This document shows, one piece after another, positions 1-7,653 of a stretch of 64,000 nt of DNA. The stretch covers positions 1,798,001 to 1,862,000 of the forward strand of contig NZ_LT576451.1 of NCBI RefSeq assembly GCF_900086645.1. Direction: 5' to 3'. The translations under genes and the position numbers were made by a program. This stretch comes from Curtobacterium sp. 9128 (GTDB lineage Bacteria > Actinomycetota > Actinomycetes > Actinomycetales > Microbacteriaceae). Position 1 is the stretch's first letter, and each line of letters begins with the position of its first letter. The notes under the pieces are model-generated. The model was given only the letters and a program-made list of their open reading frames with translations. It had not been told where the DNA came from and ran no database searches.

Positions 1-1
1 C

Positions 2-316
2 GCCGCCGAGCGTGAAGCAGCCGACCGTGCGACGACCGAGCGGGCGTGGCAGGGCACGATGCGCGCCCGGATGGCGATGGACGTGCTCGGGGACGACGCG
101 TTCCCGCACGCACTCTGGAAGCGCATCGGCACCGCAGCGGACGTCCTCACCGAGCGCGTGCGGTCACTGCACGCACTCGACGCGCTGCGCACGAACGCCG
201 GCATCGCCGAGCGCGGTGGCGAGGGGACGTTCGGGTACGGCGTGCTCGCGGGGGACCGGGTCCGCCTGGCCGAGGAGTCCTACGACGAGGCGGTGCACGC
301 GCTCAACCGCGTGTGA
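2..316 (+). CDS. C-terminal fragment of an unrecognised protein
   Basis: The frame is open from the left edge and stops with TGA at 314-316, leaving about 104 residues. The fragment is rich in Ala, Arg and Glu, looks helical, and ends in a short segment around TFGYGVLAGDRVRLAEES. I see no signal peptide, membrane segment or catalytic motif and do not recognise the family. The true start lies outside the window; an internal ATG at 59 exists, but the frame stays open and coding-like upstream of it, so a left-truncated gene is more likely than an 85-residue protein. It is followed by a repeat-filled spacer. Confidence 0.55.
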   Translation, partial: AAEREAADRATTERAWQGTMRARMAMDVLGDDAFPHALWKRIGTAADVLTERVRSLHALDALRTNAGIAERGGEGTFGYGVLAGDRVRLAEESYDEAVHALNRV

Positions 317-348
317 GCGCGTGCGCCGCCGGTGTCGCTCCGGGCGAC

Positions 349-373
349 GGTGCGGTGCGGTGCGGTGCGGTGC
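349..373. repeat. GGTGC pentanucleotide microsatellite, five copies
   Basis: Five uninterrupted copies of GGTGC lie 32 bp beyond the stop codon of the left-edge gene. Such a tract can change length by slippage, but it is intergenic, so no frame is affected. Confidence 0.85.
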
Positions 374-401
374 GGTCGGCTGACGCGCGCTCTGCGGGAT
401 C

Positions 402-674
402 GAGTGCGCAGCAATGCCGTCCTGGGGCACCCCGGTGCCGCCGTTTCTGCGCACTCGGCCGCTCGCCGTGCTGCGACCGACCGACCGGCGGGCGGACGGG
501 CCCCCTGCGGGATCGAGTGCGCAGCAATGCCGTCCTGCGGCGCCTGCGCGTCGCCGTTTCTGCGCACTCGGTCGCTCACTGTGCTGCGACCAACCGGCGG
601 ACAGGCCCTCGGCGCGATCGAGTGCGCAGCAATGCCGTCCTGGGGCGCCCGCGCGTCGCCGTTTCTGCGCACTC
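402..674. repeat. Three tandem 55-bp inverted repeats (GAGTGCGCAG...CTGCGCACTC)
   Basis: Three units at 402-456, 515-569 and 620-674 each begin with GAGTGCGCAG and end with CTGCGCACTC, and each is exactly 55 bp. Unit starts are 113 and 105 bp apart, and the spacers are also similar (they share a GTGCTGCGACC-like segment). The interior pairs further (AA/TT, GCCG/CGGC), so each unit can fold into an imperfect hairpin of about 20 bp. The stretch 317-724 holds no gene I can support. Related 55-bp units occur at 37452-37787. Confidence 0.85.
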
Positions 675-724
675 GTTCGCTGGCCGTGCTACGACCGACC
701 GGCGGCAGGTCGACCGACCGGACG

Positions 725-2893
725 TCAGGACGCGATCGGTGCTGCGGTCGCTGCCGCGGGCGAGACCTCGGCGAGACCGAGCGTGTCGAGGAGCCAAGCG
801 AGCTCGAACGCTCGCTCCTTCCAGGACGCGTACCGCCCGCTCACCCCGCCGTGGCCCGCCGCCATCTCGGTCTTGAGGAGCACCGGAGCACCGACCTCCC
901 GCAGCTTGGCCGTCCACTTCGCCGGCTCGACGTAGAGCACCCGGGTGTCGTTGATCGACGTCACCGCGAGGATCGCCGGGTACTGCACGTCGTCGCGGAC
1001 GTTCTCGTACGGGGTGTACTCGCTCATGTAGCGGTAGACCTCGGCATCGTGCAGCGGGTCGCCCCACTCGTCCCACTCGATGACGGTGAGCGGCAGGTCG
1101 GGGTCGAGGATGCTCGTCAGGGCGTCGACGAACGGCACCGCGGCGAGGATGCCGGCGAAGCGATCGGGGGCGATGTTCGCGACGGCGCCCATCAGGAGTC
1201 CGCCCGCGCTGCCGCCCTCGGCGACGAGCTGTCCCGCCGTGGTGCGACCGGTCTCGATGAGGTGGTCGGCGACCGCGACGAAGTCGGTGAAGGTGTTCTT
1301 CTTCGTGAGGGTCTTGCCGTTCTCGTACCAGTGGCGTCCCATCTCGCCGCCACCGCGCACGTGCGCCACCGCGAACACGACGCCCCGGTCGAGCATCGAC
1401 AGCCGCATCACGCTGAACCCGGGGTCGATGGAGTGCTCGTACGAGCCGTACCCGTAGAGGTGCAGCGGGCTCGGCGTCCCAGCGTCGACGGCGTCACGAC
1501 GCCACACGAGGGAGATCGGCACGCGCGTGCCATCGGGAGCCGTTGCCCAGTCGCGCTCCTGCACGTAGTCGGCGGGGTCGTAGCCGCCGAGGACCGGCTG
1601 GCGCTTCAGCACCGTCACCTGCCCGGTCGCGAGGTCCAGGTCGCTCACCTCTGACGGGGTGACGAACGACGTGAACCCGATGCGGAGCGTCGGTTGGTCC
1701 CACTCCGGGTTGCCGCCGAGGCCGGCGGAGAAGAGCGCCTCGTCGAAGGGGACCTCGTGCGCATCGCCGAACCCGTCGCCCTCGATCGGGATGATCGCGA
1801 CACGGGGCAGCGCTTCGGCACGGTACTCGAGCGCGAGGTGCCCGGCGAAGGCGTCGACGGACTCGATGCGGCGTTCCGCATGGTGCGCCACGACGACACG
1901 GCGGTCGGTCTCGGAGGTGGGGTCGTCGGCGGGGACGTCCACGAGCTCGAAGTTCTCAGCGCCGTCGTTGTGCAGGACGAGGAGCCGGTCGCTGCCGCCG
2001 ACGATGGCGTGCTCGATCTCGTACTCCACGCCGTCCCGACGCGGCCACACCACGTGGAAGTCGCCAGTCGGGTCGGCAGCGTCGAGGATCCAGGCTTCCG
2101 AGGTGATCTTCGACCCGAGCTCGATCACGATGTACTGCGAGGACCGGGTGACCCCGACGCCCACCCAGTACCGGTCGTCGGGCTCTTCGAAGACGACGAC
2201 GTCGTCCGTCGCGGCGGTGCCGACGGTGTGGCGCCAGATCCGGTCGGGACGCCAGGAATCGTCCACCGTGGGGTAGAAGACGTAGCGGCCGGACGGGTCG
2301 AACGTCGCACCGGACCCGGTGTTCTCGACGACGTCGTCGAGGTCCTGCCCGGTCGTCAGGTCCCGCACGTGCAGGGTGTAGCGCTCGTCGCCCTCGACGT
2401 CGACGCCGTACACCAGCCGGGTGCCGTCGTCGGAGATGTCGTACGAGCCGAGCGAGAAGAAGTCGTGGCCGTCGGCGAGGACGTTTCCGTCGAGGACGAC
2501 CTCTTCCCCGGGGAGGGCATCGGCGCCACCGTCGAGTGACGGCGGCGTCCAGTCGTCCGGATCGCTGATCGGCGCCCGGCACTGCACGCCGTACTGGCTG
2601 CCCTCACTGGTGCGGGTGAAGTACCACCACCCGCCCGTGCGCACCGGCACCGAAAGGTCGGTCTCCTGCACACGGCCCTTGACCTCGCCGAAGATGCGGT
2701 CGCGCAGCGGGGCCAGGTGGTCCGTCGCGGCCGCGGTGTAGGCGTTCTCGGCTTCGAGGTACGCGACGGTGTCCGGGGACTCCTTGTCACGCAGCCACTC
2801 GTAGTCGTCGACGAAGTCGATGCCGTGGTGCGACCGGGTGACCGGGCGCTTGTCGGCGGTGGGCGGGGTGGTCGCTCCGTGCTCGCTGCTCAC
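725..2893 (-). CDS. ptrB: Oligopeptidase B (S9A serine peptidase)
   Basis: This 722-residue protein has the usual length and layout of prolyl-oligopeptidase family S9A: an N-terminal beta-propeller region and a C-terminal alpha/beta-hydrolase domain. The catalytic triad is visible as Ser562 in GGSAGG, Asp649 in SINDTRV and His681 in GHGG, and the VRGGGEMG and DYEWLRD segments are typical of the oligopeptidase B branch, which cuts short peptides after basic residues in the cytosol. The GTG start at 2893 is preceded by TAGGCT (2905-2900 on this strand) with a 6-nt gap, indicating a leaderless start. That -10 hexamer overlaps the stop codon of the upstream fic gene. Confidence 0.93.
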   Translation of the reverse strand: MSSEHGATTPPTADKRPVTRSHHGIDFVDDYEWLRDKESPDTVAYLEAENAYTAAATDHLAPLRDRIFGEVKGRVQETDLSVPVRTGGWWYFTRTSEGSQYGVQCRAPISDPDDWTPPSLDGGADALPGEEVVLDGNVLADGHDFFSLGSYDISDDGTRLVYGVDVEGDERYTLHVRDLTTGQDLDDVVENTGSGATFDPSGRYVFYPTVDDSWRPDRIWRHTVGTAATDDVVVFEEPDDRYWVGVGVTRSSQYIVIELGSKITSEAWILDAADPTGDFHVVWPRRDGVEYEIEHAIVGGSDRLLVLHNDGAENFELVDVPADDPTSETDRRVVVAHHAERRIESVDAFAGHLALEYRAEALPRVAIIPIEGDGFGDAHEVPFDEALFSAGLGGNPEWDQPTLRIGFTSFVTPSEVSDLDLATGQVTVLKRQPVLGGYDPADYVQERDWATAPDGTRVPISLVWRRDAVDAGTPSPLHLYGYGSYEHSIDPGFSVMRLSMLDRGVVFAVAHVRGGGEMGRHWYENGKTLTKKNTFTDFVAVADHLIETGRTTAGQLVAEGGSAGGLLMGAVANIAPDRFAGILAAVPFVDALTSILDPDLPLTVIEWDEWGDPLHDAEVYRYMSEYTPYENVRDDVQYPAILAVTSINDTRVLYVEPAKWTAKLREVGAPVLLKTEMAAGHGGVSGRYASWKERAFELAWLLDTLGLAEVSPAAATAAPIAS

Positions 2894-2902
2894 CGCACCA
2901 GC

Positions 2903-4117
2903 CTAGGCCGCAGCGACGTCGAGACGCCTGCGCAGGTGGTCCATGTCGACGGTGGATCGAACGCGCTCGGCGAACGCGTCGACCTCCGTCGCGACGTCCC
3001 GCACGAGCCAGGCCCGTCGGCGGCGGCGGGACGTCACGGACCGGATGATGCCGGCCCGCTCGAGATCGATCGCCAGGTCGTCCGGCGACCTGCCCGACTC
3101 CGCTGCGAGGGCGGTGAGGTCGTCCTCGGTCATGACGGGGTCGTGGAACAGCGCGCCGACGTCCCACGGCAGACGTCGTGCCGCATCCGCAGCGTGCTCG
3201 TCGAGCACCAGCGCCGTGAGTGCCGCTTCGTCGCAGGCGGTCCCGATCGCGATCGCCAGGTCGGCGACGAAGTCGTGGACGGACCCGAACCGGTAGCGCA
3301 CCAGGTGGTCGAAGTACCGGGAACGGTCGGCGACGAGCGCGGTCGCGATCGGCACGGTCGTGCTGCTGACACCCCGGCGTCGCAGGACCGCGCCGATCAG
3401 CGCCCGCCCGATGCGCCCGTTGCCGTCGGTGAACGGGTGGATCGACTCGAACTGGGCGTGGGCGATCGCGGCCTGGGCGACGGGGTGCAGGTCGTCGCGG
3501 GCGAGGAACACCAGGAGGTCCGCCATCGCCTCCGGGACCAGGTCCGGTGGTGGCGGGACGTACGTCGCGAGCCGCGGGCTGCTGCCACCGCCGATCCAGT
3601 TCTGGACGGTCCGGTACCGGCCGGCGTCGCGTCCGTCCAGGGGGTCGTCCCGCATCAGGTCGAGGTGCGCGGCACGGACGGAGTCCGCCGTGATCGTGCC
3701 GGACGCCGCGTCCGTGACGAGGCGGCCCGACGCCCTGGTCGCGGCCACCATCACGGTCGCGCTGTCGTTCGCACGGACACCGACGACGGCGCGGGCGTAG
3801 TCGTCGAGGCCGGCGTGCTCGTCCTCGATGCGGGAGGACGCCACTGCCTCGGTCCGGGCGAGGACACCGCCGAGTGCGCCGATCCGCGTGCCGTGCTCGC
3901 GATCGAGCCGTCGGAGCGCGGCGACCGCCCGGTCGAGCAGCGCGTCGTCGCCGGGTGCCGCACGGTACCGGGCGGTCGCGATGCGTGGTGGGATCCACGT
4001 GGTCACCGCGGTGCAGAGCCGGTCGGCGCGCGGTCCACGCACCCCGCTCCGCCACGGCCGCTCGGCTCGCTCGTGGCGCGGCCAGTCGGTGATCCGTGTC
4101 GTCGTGTCCTGGTGCAC
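2903..4117 (-). CDS. Fic family AMP-transferase-like protein
   Basis: The 404-residue protein carries the Fic core motif HPFTDGNGRIGR starting at His227, complete for catalysis of nucleotide transfer to hydroxyl side chains. An inhibitory-helix motif sits in the N-terminal part as S94-S-R-I-E98-D99; the class II consensus is (S/T)xxxE(G/N), so the last position is changed to Asp. The C-terminal ~90 residues look like a winged helix. I chose GTG at 4117 because GGAG lies 7 nt upstream; the open frame further upstream runs antisense through the amidohydrolase gene. It ends 9 bp before ptrB. Function and target are unknown; it may be self-inhibited, since no separate antitoxin gene is visible. 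Confidence 0.85.
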   Translation of the reverse strand: MHQDTTTRITDWPRHERAERPWRSGVRGPRADRLCTAVTTWIPPRIATARYRAAPGDDALLDRAVAALRRLDREHGTRIGALGGVLARTEAVASSRIEDEHAGLDDYARAVVGVRANDSATVMVAATRASGRLVTDAASGTITADSVRAAHLDLMRDDPLDGRDAGRYRTVQNWIGGGSSPRLATYVPPPPDLVPEAMADLLVFLARDDLHPVAQAAIAHAQFESIHPFTDGNGRIGRALIGAVLRRRGVSSTTVPIATALVADRSRYFDHLVRYRFGSVHDFVADLAIAIGTACDEAALTALVLDEHAADAARRLPWDVGALFHDPVMTEDDLTALAAESGRSPDDLAIDLERAGIIRSVTSRRRRRAWLVRDVATEVDAFAERVRSTVDMDHLRRRLDVAAA

Positions 4118-4228
4118 TGCGGTCTCCGTCCGTCCCGACGACGGTAGACACGGTCGGCCGGCGAGCGCCAGGAATCGGTATGTCGTACTTCGCCGGTCGT
4201 GTCGGCGGCGACGGCTACCGTGGACCGC

Positions 4229-5428
4229 ATGACCAACTCCTTCGCCATCACCGGTGCCCACGTCGTCCCCGTCACGGCGGACGAGTTCGACGGGGGAGCG
4301 GTCGTCGTCGAGGACGGACGCATCACGGCACTCGGCCCCGACGTCACACCCCCGCCGGGGATGCCCGTCGTCGATGCTGCGGGTGCATGGCTCGTCCCGG
4401 GGTTCGTCGAGGCGCACGGCCACGTTGGCATCCACGAAGAGGCGAACGGCCCGGCCGGCAACGACACGAACGAGCTGACCGGTCCGAACATGGCAGCGGT
4501 CCGCGCGATCGACGCCGTCGACATCGACGACGAGGGCTTCCGCGACGCCCTGTCCGGCGGCATCACCTCGATCGTCGTCAAGCCCGGCTCCGGCAACCCG
4601 ATCGGTGGTCAGTCCGTCGCCATCAAGACCTGGGGCGGCCGGACCATCGACGAACAGCTCATCTCCGACGCCGTGAGCGTGAAGAGCGCCCTCGGCGAGA
4701 ACCCGAAGCGCGTGTACGGCGACAAGGGCCAGACCCCGTCCACCCGACTCGGGGTCGCCAAGGTGATCAGGGAGGCGTTCGTCGCGGCCCAGGACTACCG
4801 CGCCGCCCGTGACGCCGCCGCTGCGAAGGACGAGCCCTTCACGCGCGACCTCACCAAGGAGACCCTCGTCCGCGTGCTCGACGGCGAGCTCGCCTGGGAC
4901 CAGCACACCCACCGCCACGACGACATCGCGACCGCCGTCCGACTCGCCGAGGAGTTCGGGTACCGGCTCGTCGTGAACCACGGCACCGAGGCGCACAAGA
5001 TCGCCGACGTCCTCGCCGAGAAGGACATCCCGGTCATCTACGGCCCGCTCTTCACGAGCCGGTCCAAGGTCGAGCTCCGTGACCGGGGCATCCCGCACCT
5101 GGCCGCGCTCGCCGCGGCGGGCGTCCGGGTCGCGATCACGACCGACGCCCCCGTCGTGCCGATCAACATGCTCGTCACGCAGGCGACGATGGCCGTCCGG
5201 GACGGACTCCCACGCCAGACGGCACTCGAAGCGCTCACCACGAACCCGGCGACGTTCCTCGGTTTCGGTGACCGCGTCGGGCGGATCGAGCCCGGCTACG
5301 ACGCCGACCTCGTGCTCTGGTCAGGCGACCCGCTCGATGCGACGAGCCGCGCGACGCGCGTCTGGATCGAGGGCCGACAGGTCTTCGAGTGGGCGGACGG
5401 CGTCGGCGTCACCACACCACGCTGGTAG
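4229..5428 (+). CDS. Amidohydrolase (imidazolonepropionase/cyclic imidase-like)
   Basis: This 399-residue protein is a metal-dependent hydrolase of the amidohydrolase superfamily. Visible landmarks are GAWLVPGFVEAHGHVG (metal site region near the N-terminus), WDQHTHRHDD and VVNHGTEAHK (metal-binding histidines in the middle), and AITTDAPVVP (the C-terminal Asp). The C-terminal GRIEPGYDADLVLW closes the composite beta-sandwich. The substrate cannot be told from sequence. ATG at 4229 is chosen over an in-frame GTG at 4199 because TACCGT (4216-4221) ends 7 nt before it, giving a leaderless start, and because the family begins near this point. It is divergent from fic and convergent with the aminotransferase. 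Confidence 0.85.
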   Translation: MTNSFAITGAHVVPVTADEFDGGAVVVEDGRITALGPDVTPPPGMPVVDAAGAWLVPGFVEAHGHVGIHEEANGPAGNDTNELTGPNMAAVRAIDAVDIDDEGFRDALSGGITSIVVKPGSGNPIGGQSVAIKTWGGRTIDEQLISDAVSVKSALGENPKRVYGDKGQTPSTRLGVAKVIREAFVAAQDYRAARDAAAAKDEPFTRDLTKETLVRVLDGELAWDQHTHRHDDIATAVRLAEEFGYRLVVNHGTEAHKIADVLAEKDIPVIYGPLFTSRSKVELRDRGIPHLAALAAAGVRVAITTDAPVVPINMLVTQATMAVRDGLPRQTALEALTTNPATFLGFGDRVGRIEPGYDADLVLWSGDPLDATSRATRVWIEGRQVFEWADGVGVTTPRW

Positions 5429-5437
5429 CGCTCTGGA

Positions 5438-5495
5438 CGGACGGGAGGCCCGGATCGCGACGTGCGCGCACGTCGCGATCCGAGCCTCCCGTCCG
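5438..5495. terminator. Long hairpin between convergent genes (GACGGGAGGC family)
   Basis: The outer arms CGGACGGGAGGC and GCCTCCCGTCCG enclose a further GGATCGCGACGTGCG/CGCACGTCGCGATCC stem, giving nearly 28 paired bases with almost no loop. It sits between the stops at 5428 and 5514 and can serve both strands as an intrinsic terminator, although no U-tract follows. Confidence 0.75.
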
Positions 5496-5513
5496 ACCGC
5501 CGGCGGTGCGGCG

Positions 5514-6404
5514 TCAGGACTCGCGCGCCAGCAGGAAGTCGTTGATGCGGGTCGTGAGCTCGGCGTCCACGGGGACCTCATCGCCGTTCACCAGCCGGAT
5601 CGGCGCCGCCTGCCGGACGCTCGACACGAGCCAGAGCGCATCGGCCGCGCGCAGGTCGTCCATGGTGACGAGTTCGTAGGCGGTCTCGATCCCGGCCTGC
5701 TCGGCGAAGCGGAACACGTCCGCCTGCGTCGTGCCGGCGAGGATCCCGATGTCCGTGCGCGGTGTGACGAGCCGACCACCCACGGACATGATCAGGTTCG
5801 CGCGCGTGCCCTCGAGCACGTAGCCGTCCGTCGACACGAACAGTGCGTCGTCGGCCCCGCGGCGGGCGGCTTCGCGGAGCGCCGCCATGTTCACCGCGTA
5901 GGACAGCGTCTTCGCGCCCTGCAGCAGCCACGGCGAGGTGCGCTCCACGTCGTGGCGGTACCCGCGGTCGAGCGTGACGACCGCGATGCCCTCGGTCCGG
6001 TCGGCGGTCGAGTCCGGCGACGCCGCGGCGTACACCCACCCGGTCGGACGCCCGGACCCCTCGACGCCGCGGGTGAGGACGGTCTTCGCGAACGCCTCGT
6101 GCACGGGGTCGAGCTCGGCGCACACGGCCTCGATCGCGCGGCGCCACGCGTCGAGGTCCGGAAGCGGCAGGTCCAGCATGCGGGCGGACCGCTCGAAGCG
6201 GGCGAGGTGCGGCTCGAGGGCCTGCGGGCGACCGTCGACGACAGTGATCGTCTCGAAGACGCCGTCGCCCCGGATGATGCCGAGGTCCTGCACCTGGAGG
6301 TGTTCCTCGAGCGGGGCCGCGAACGTGAAGGCGTCGGCGGACGGATCGTGCGGCGCGGCGTCGCGGGAGGGCTGGTTGAGGACGGCGAGCACGGTGTCGG
6401 TCAT
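5514..6404 (-). CDS. Class IV aminotransferase (aminodeoxychorismate lyase-like)
   Basis: The 296-residue protein is a fold-type IV PLP enzyme. The internal aldimine lysine is Lys165 in GAKTLSYAVNMAA, and VLEGTRANLIM plus LAGTTQADVF are the usual phosphate-binding segments. Length and motifs fit 4-amino-4-deoxychorismate lyase (folate synthesis) or a branched-chain/D-amino acid transaminase, and I cannot separate these by eye. ATG at 6404 is preferred to 6422 because TTGGAT ends 6 nt before it. It follows the 116-residue hypothetical gene by 19 bp and is probably read with it. Confidence 0.8.
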   Translation of the reverse strand: MTDTVLAVLNQPSRDAAPHDPSADAFTFAAPLEEHLQVQDLGIIRGDGVFETITVVDGRPQALEPHLARFERSARMLDLPLPDLDAWRRAIEAVCAELDPVHEAFAKTVLTRGVEGSGRPTGWVYAAASPDSTADRTEGIAVVTLDRGYRHDVERTSPWLLQGAKTLSYAVNMAALREAARRGADDALFVSTDGYVLEGTRANLIMSVGGRLVTPRTDIGILAGTTQADVFRFAEQAGIETAYELVTMDDLRAADALWLVSSVRQAAPIRLVNGDEVPVDAELTTRINDFLLARES

Positions 6405-6423
6405 GCAGCCATCCAACCCCACG

Positions 6424-6774
6424 TCAGCGCTGCTCCGGTAGGGCGCCCATCAGCTTCCAGACCGCCTCGGTCAGTTCGGGGTGCTGCAGCGCGATGCGAC
6501 GCAGGCGGTGGTACTCCTCACCGAGCTGGGTGCCGTGGCCGGACGCCGGGTGCATCGACCACTGCGCACTCCGCTGCCCGATCGCGGCGTCGAGTTCGAG
6601 GGCCTCTTCGCGGAGGATGAGCACGACCTGCTCGTCGACGGTGGGGAGCATCGGCATGAACTCCCACGGGTCGTCGCCCTGCCGCGAGCGGTGCTCGACG
6701 ATCATCGAGATCTCTTCCGCCGCCTCGGCACGCAGCACTTCGAGGCTGCGCCCGAATCTCCGGTGCTCAGCCAT
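6424..6774 (-). CDS. Conserved-looking 116-residue protein, function unknown
   Basis: A small, acidic, apparently helical cytosolic protein with no membrane segment or metal motif. It contains AEAAEEISMIVEHR, EEALELDAAIG and a C-terminal LRRIALQHPEL. The ATG at 6774 has GGGGG five bases upstream. Downstream is the class IV aminotransferase (19 bp gap), and the NUDIX gene starts 64 bp away on the other strand. I do not recognise the family. Confidence 0.7.
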   Translation of the reverse strand: MAEHRRFGRSLEVLRAEAAEEISMIVEHRSRQGDDPWEFMPMLPTVDEQVVLILREEALELDAAIGQRSAQWSMHPASGHGTQLGEEYHRLRRIALQHPELTEAVWKLMGALPEQR

Positions 6775-6838
6775 GGTGCCCCCGCAGCACACCTGCCATG
6801 GAACGAGCGTACGCCAGATCATCGGCCACACTGGACAC

Positions 6839-7360
6839 GTGACCGAGCGCGACGAGACGAAGAACCAGCACCCCCGCGTCGTCGTCGTGTACCTGCTCCG
6901 GGACGACGGTCCCGGGCCGTCGGTGCTGCTCGGCGAGAAGCGCCGCGGGCTCGGGAGCGGCCGCGTGGTCGGCCCTGGTGGCAAGCGCGAGCCGGGGGAG
7001 ACGGCGGTCGAGACCGCCGTCCGCGAGGTCGCCGAGGAGGTCGGCTTGCGGCTCGACCCGGCCGACCTGGAGGCTCGTGGCACGTTGGACTACCGGTTCC
7101 CGTTCCGGCCGTCCTGGTCCCAGGTCTCCGACGTGTTCGTCTGTCGGGTCTGGTCCGGCACGCCGGTCGCCAGCGACGAGCTCGAACCGCGGTGGATCCC
7201 GCTCGACGACGTTCCCTACGACGCGATGTGGGACGACGCGAAGTACTGGCTCCCCGAGGTGCTGCGTGGTGGCACCGTCGCGGCACGGTTCACGTTCGCC
7301 GAGGACAACGCCACGGTCGCCGGGTTCACCGGGGTCGGTGTCGACGCGCCGAACGCCTAG
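6839..7360 (+). CDS. NUDIX hydrolase (MutT/MTH1-like)
   Basis: The 173-residue protein contains a complete NUDIX box, GGKREPGETAVETAVREVAE followed by EVGL, which binds the divalent metal and the diphosphate of the substrate. The rest resembles 8-oxo-dGTP diphosphatases, which clean the nucleotide pool, but the substrate is inferred. The GTG at 6839 is chosen because CACACT (6827-6832) ends 6 nt before it and the next residues (TERDETKNQHPRVVVVYLL) begin the fold. Its TAG stop lies in CTAG shared with the stop of the convergent gene at 7357. Confidence 0.87.
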   Translation: MTERDETKNQHPRVVVVYLLRDDGPGPSVLLGEKRRGLGSGRVVGPGGKREPGETAVETAVREVAEEVGLRLDPADLEARGTLDYRFPFRPSWSQVSDVFVCRVWSGTPVASDELEPRWIPLDDVPYDAMWDDAKYWLPEVLRGGTVAARFTFAEDNATVAGFTGVGVDAPNA

Positions 7361-7635
7361 CGCTGCGTGCGGGTGCTGCCGGTCCTGGCTTCCTCGGCCG
7401 CGGCCATCACGTCGGCGTCACCGCTGCGGCCGCCGAGCGGACGGACGAAGAAGTCGATGATCCCGAACACGATCGCGCCGACCATCGAGAACATCGCCCA
7501 GCCGACGAAGAGCCCTGCGGTGTTCCGGCCGTCCGCGGGGGCGAGGATGACGCTCGCTGCGTAGAACACCACGGTCAGCGCCAGGAAGACGACGACGAGC
7601 GTGATGAGGAGTCGGTGCCAGGCGCTACGGGTCAT
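7357..7635 (-). CDS. Small two-helix membrane protein
   Basis: The 92-residue protein has two hydrophobic segments (about residues 8-28 and 40-62) and a short charged C-terminal tail. It resembles the many small unassigned membrane proteins of Microbacteriaceae and has no motif that suggests a function. The ATG at 7635 lies 8 nt after TATCCT, consistent with leaderless transcription. Its stop codon shares CTAG (7357-7360) with the NUDIX gene. Confidence 0.7.
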   Translation of the reverse strand: MTRSAWHRLLITLVVVFLALTVVFYAASVILAPADGRNTAGLFVGWAMFSMVGAIVFGIIDFFVRPLGGRSGDADVMAAAEEARTGSTRTQR

Positions 7636-7653
7636 GATGCCTCAGGATACCGC

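Noticed and set aside
402..674. CRISPR-like array because of regularly spaced repeats
   Set aside because: Repeats are 55-bp palindromes with conserved ends and similar spacers, only three per locus, with no cas genes; this does not fit repeat-spacer architecture.
725..4117. fic and ptrB as a toxin-antitoxin pair
   Set aside because: ptrB is a full-length peptidase with its own promoter; adjacency alone does not support a toxin-antitoxin relation, and the Fic protein has an internal inhibitory motif.
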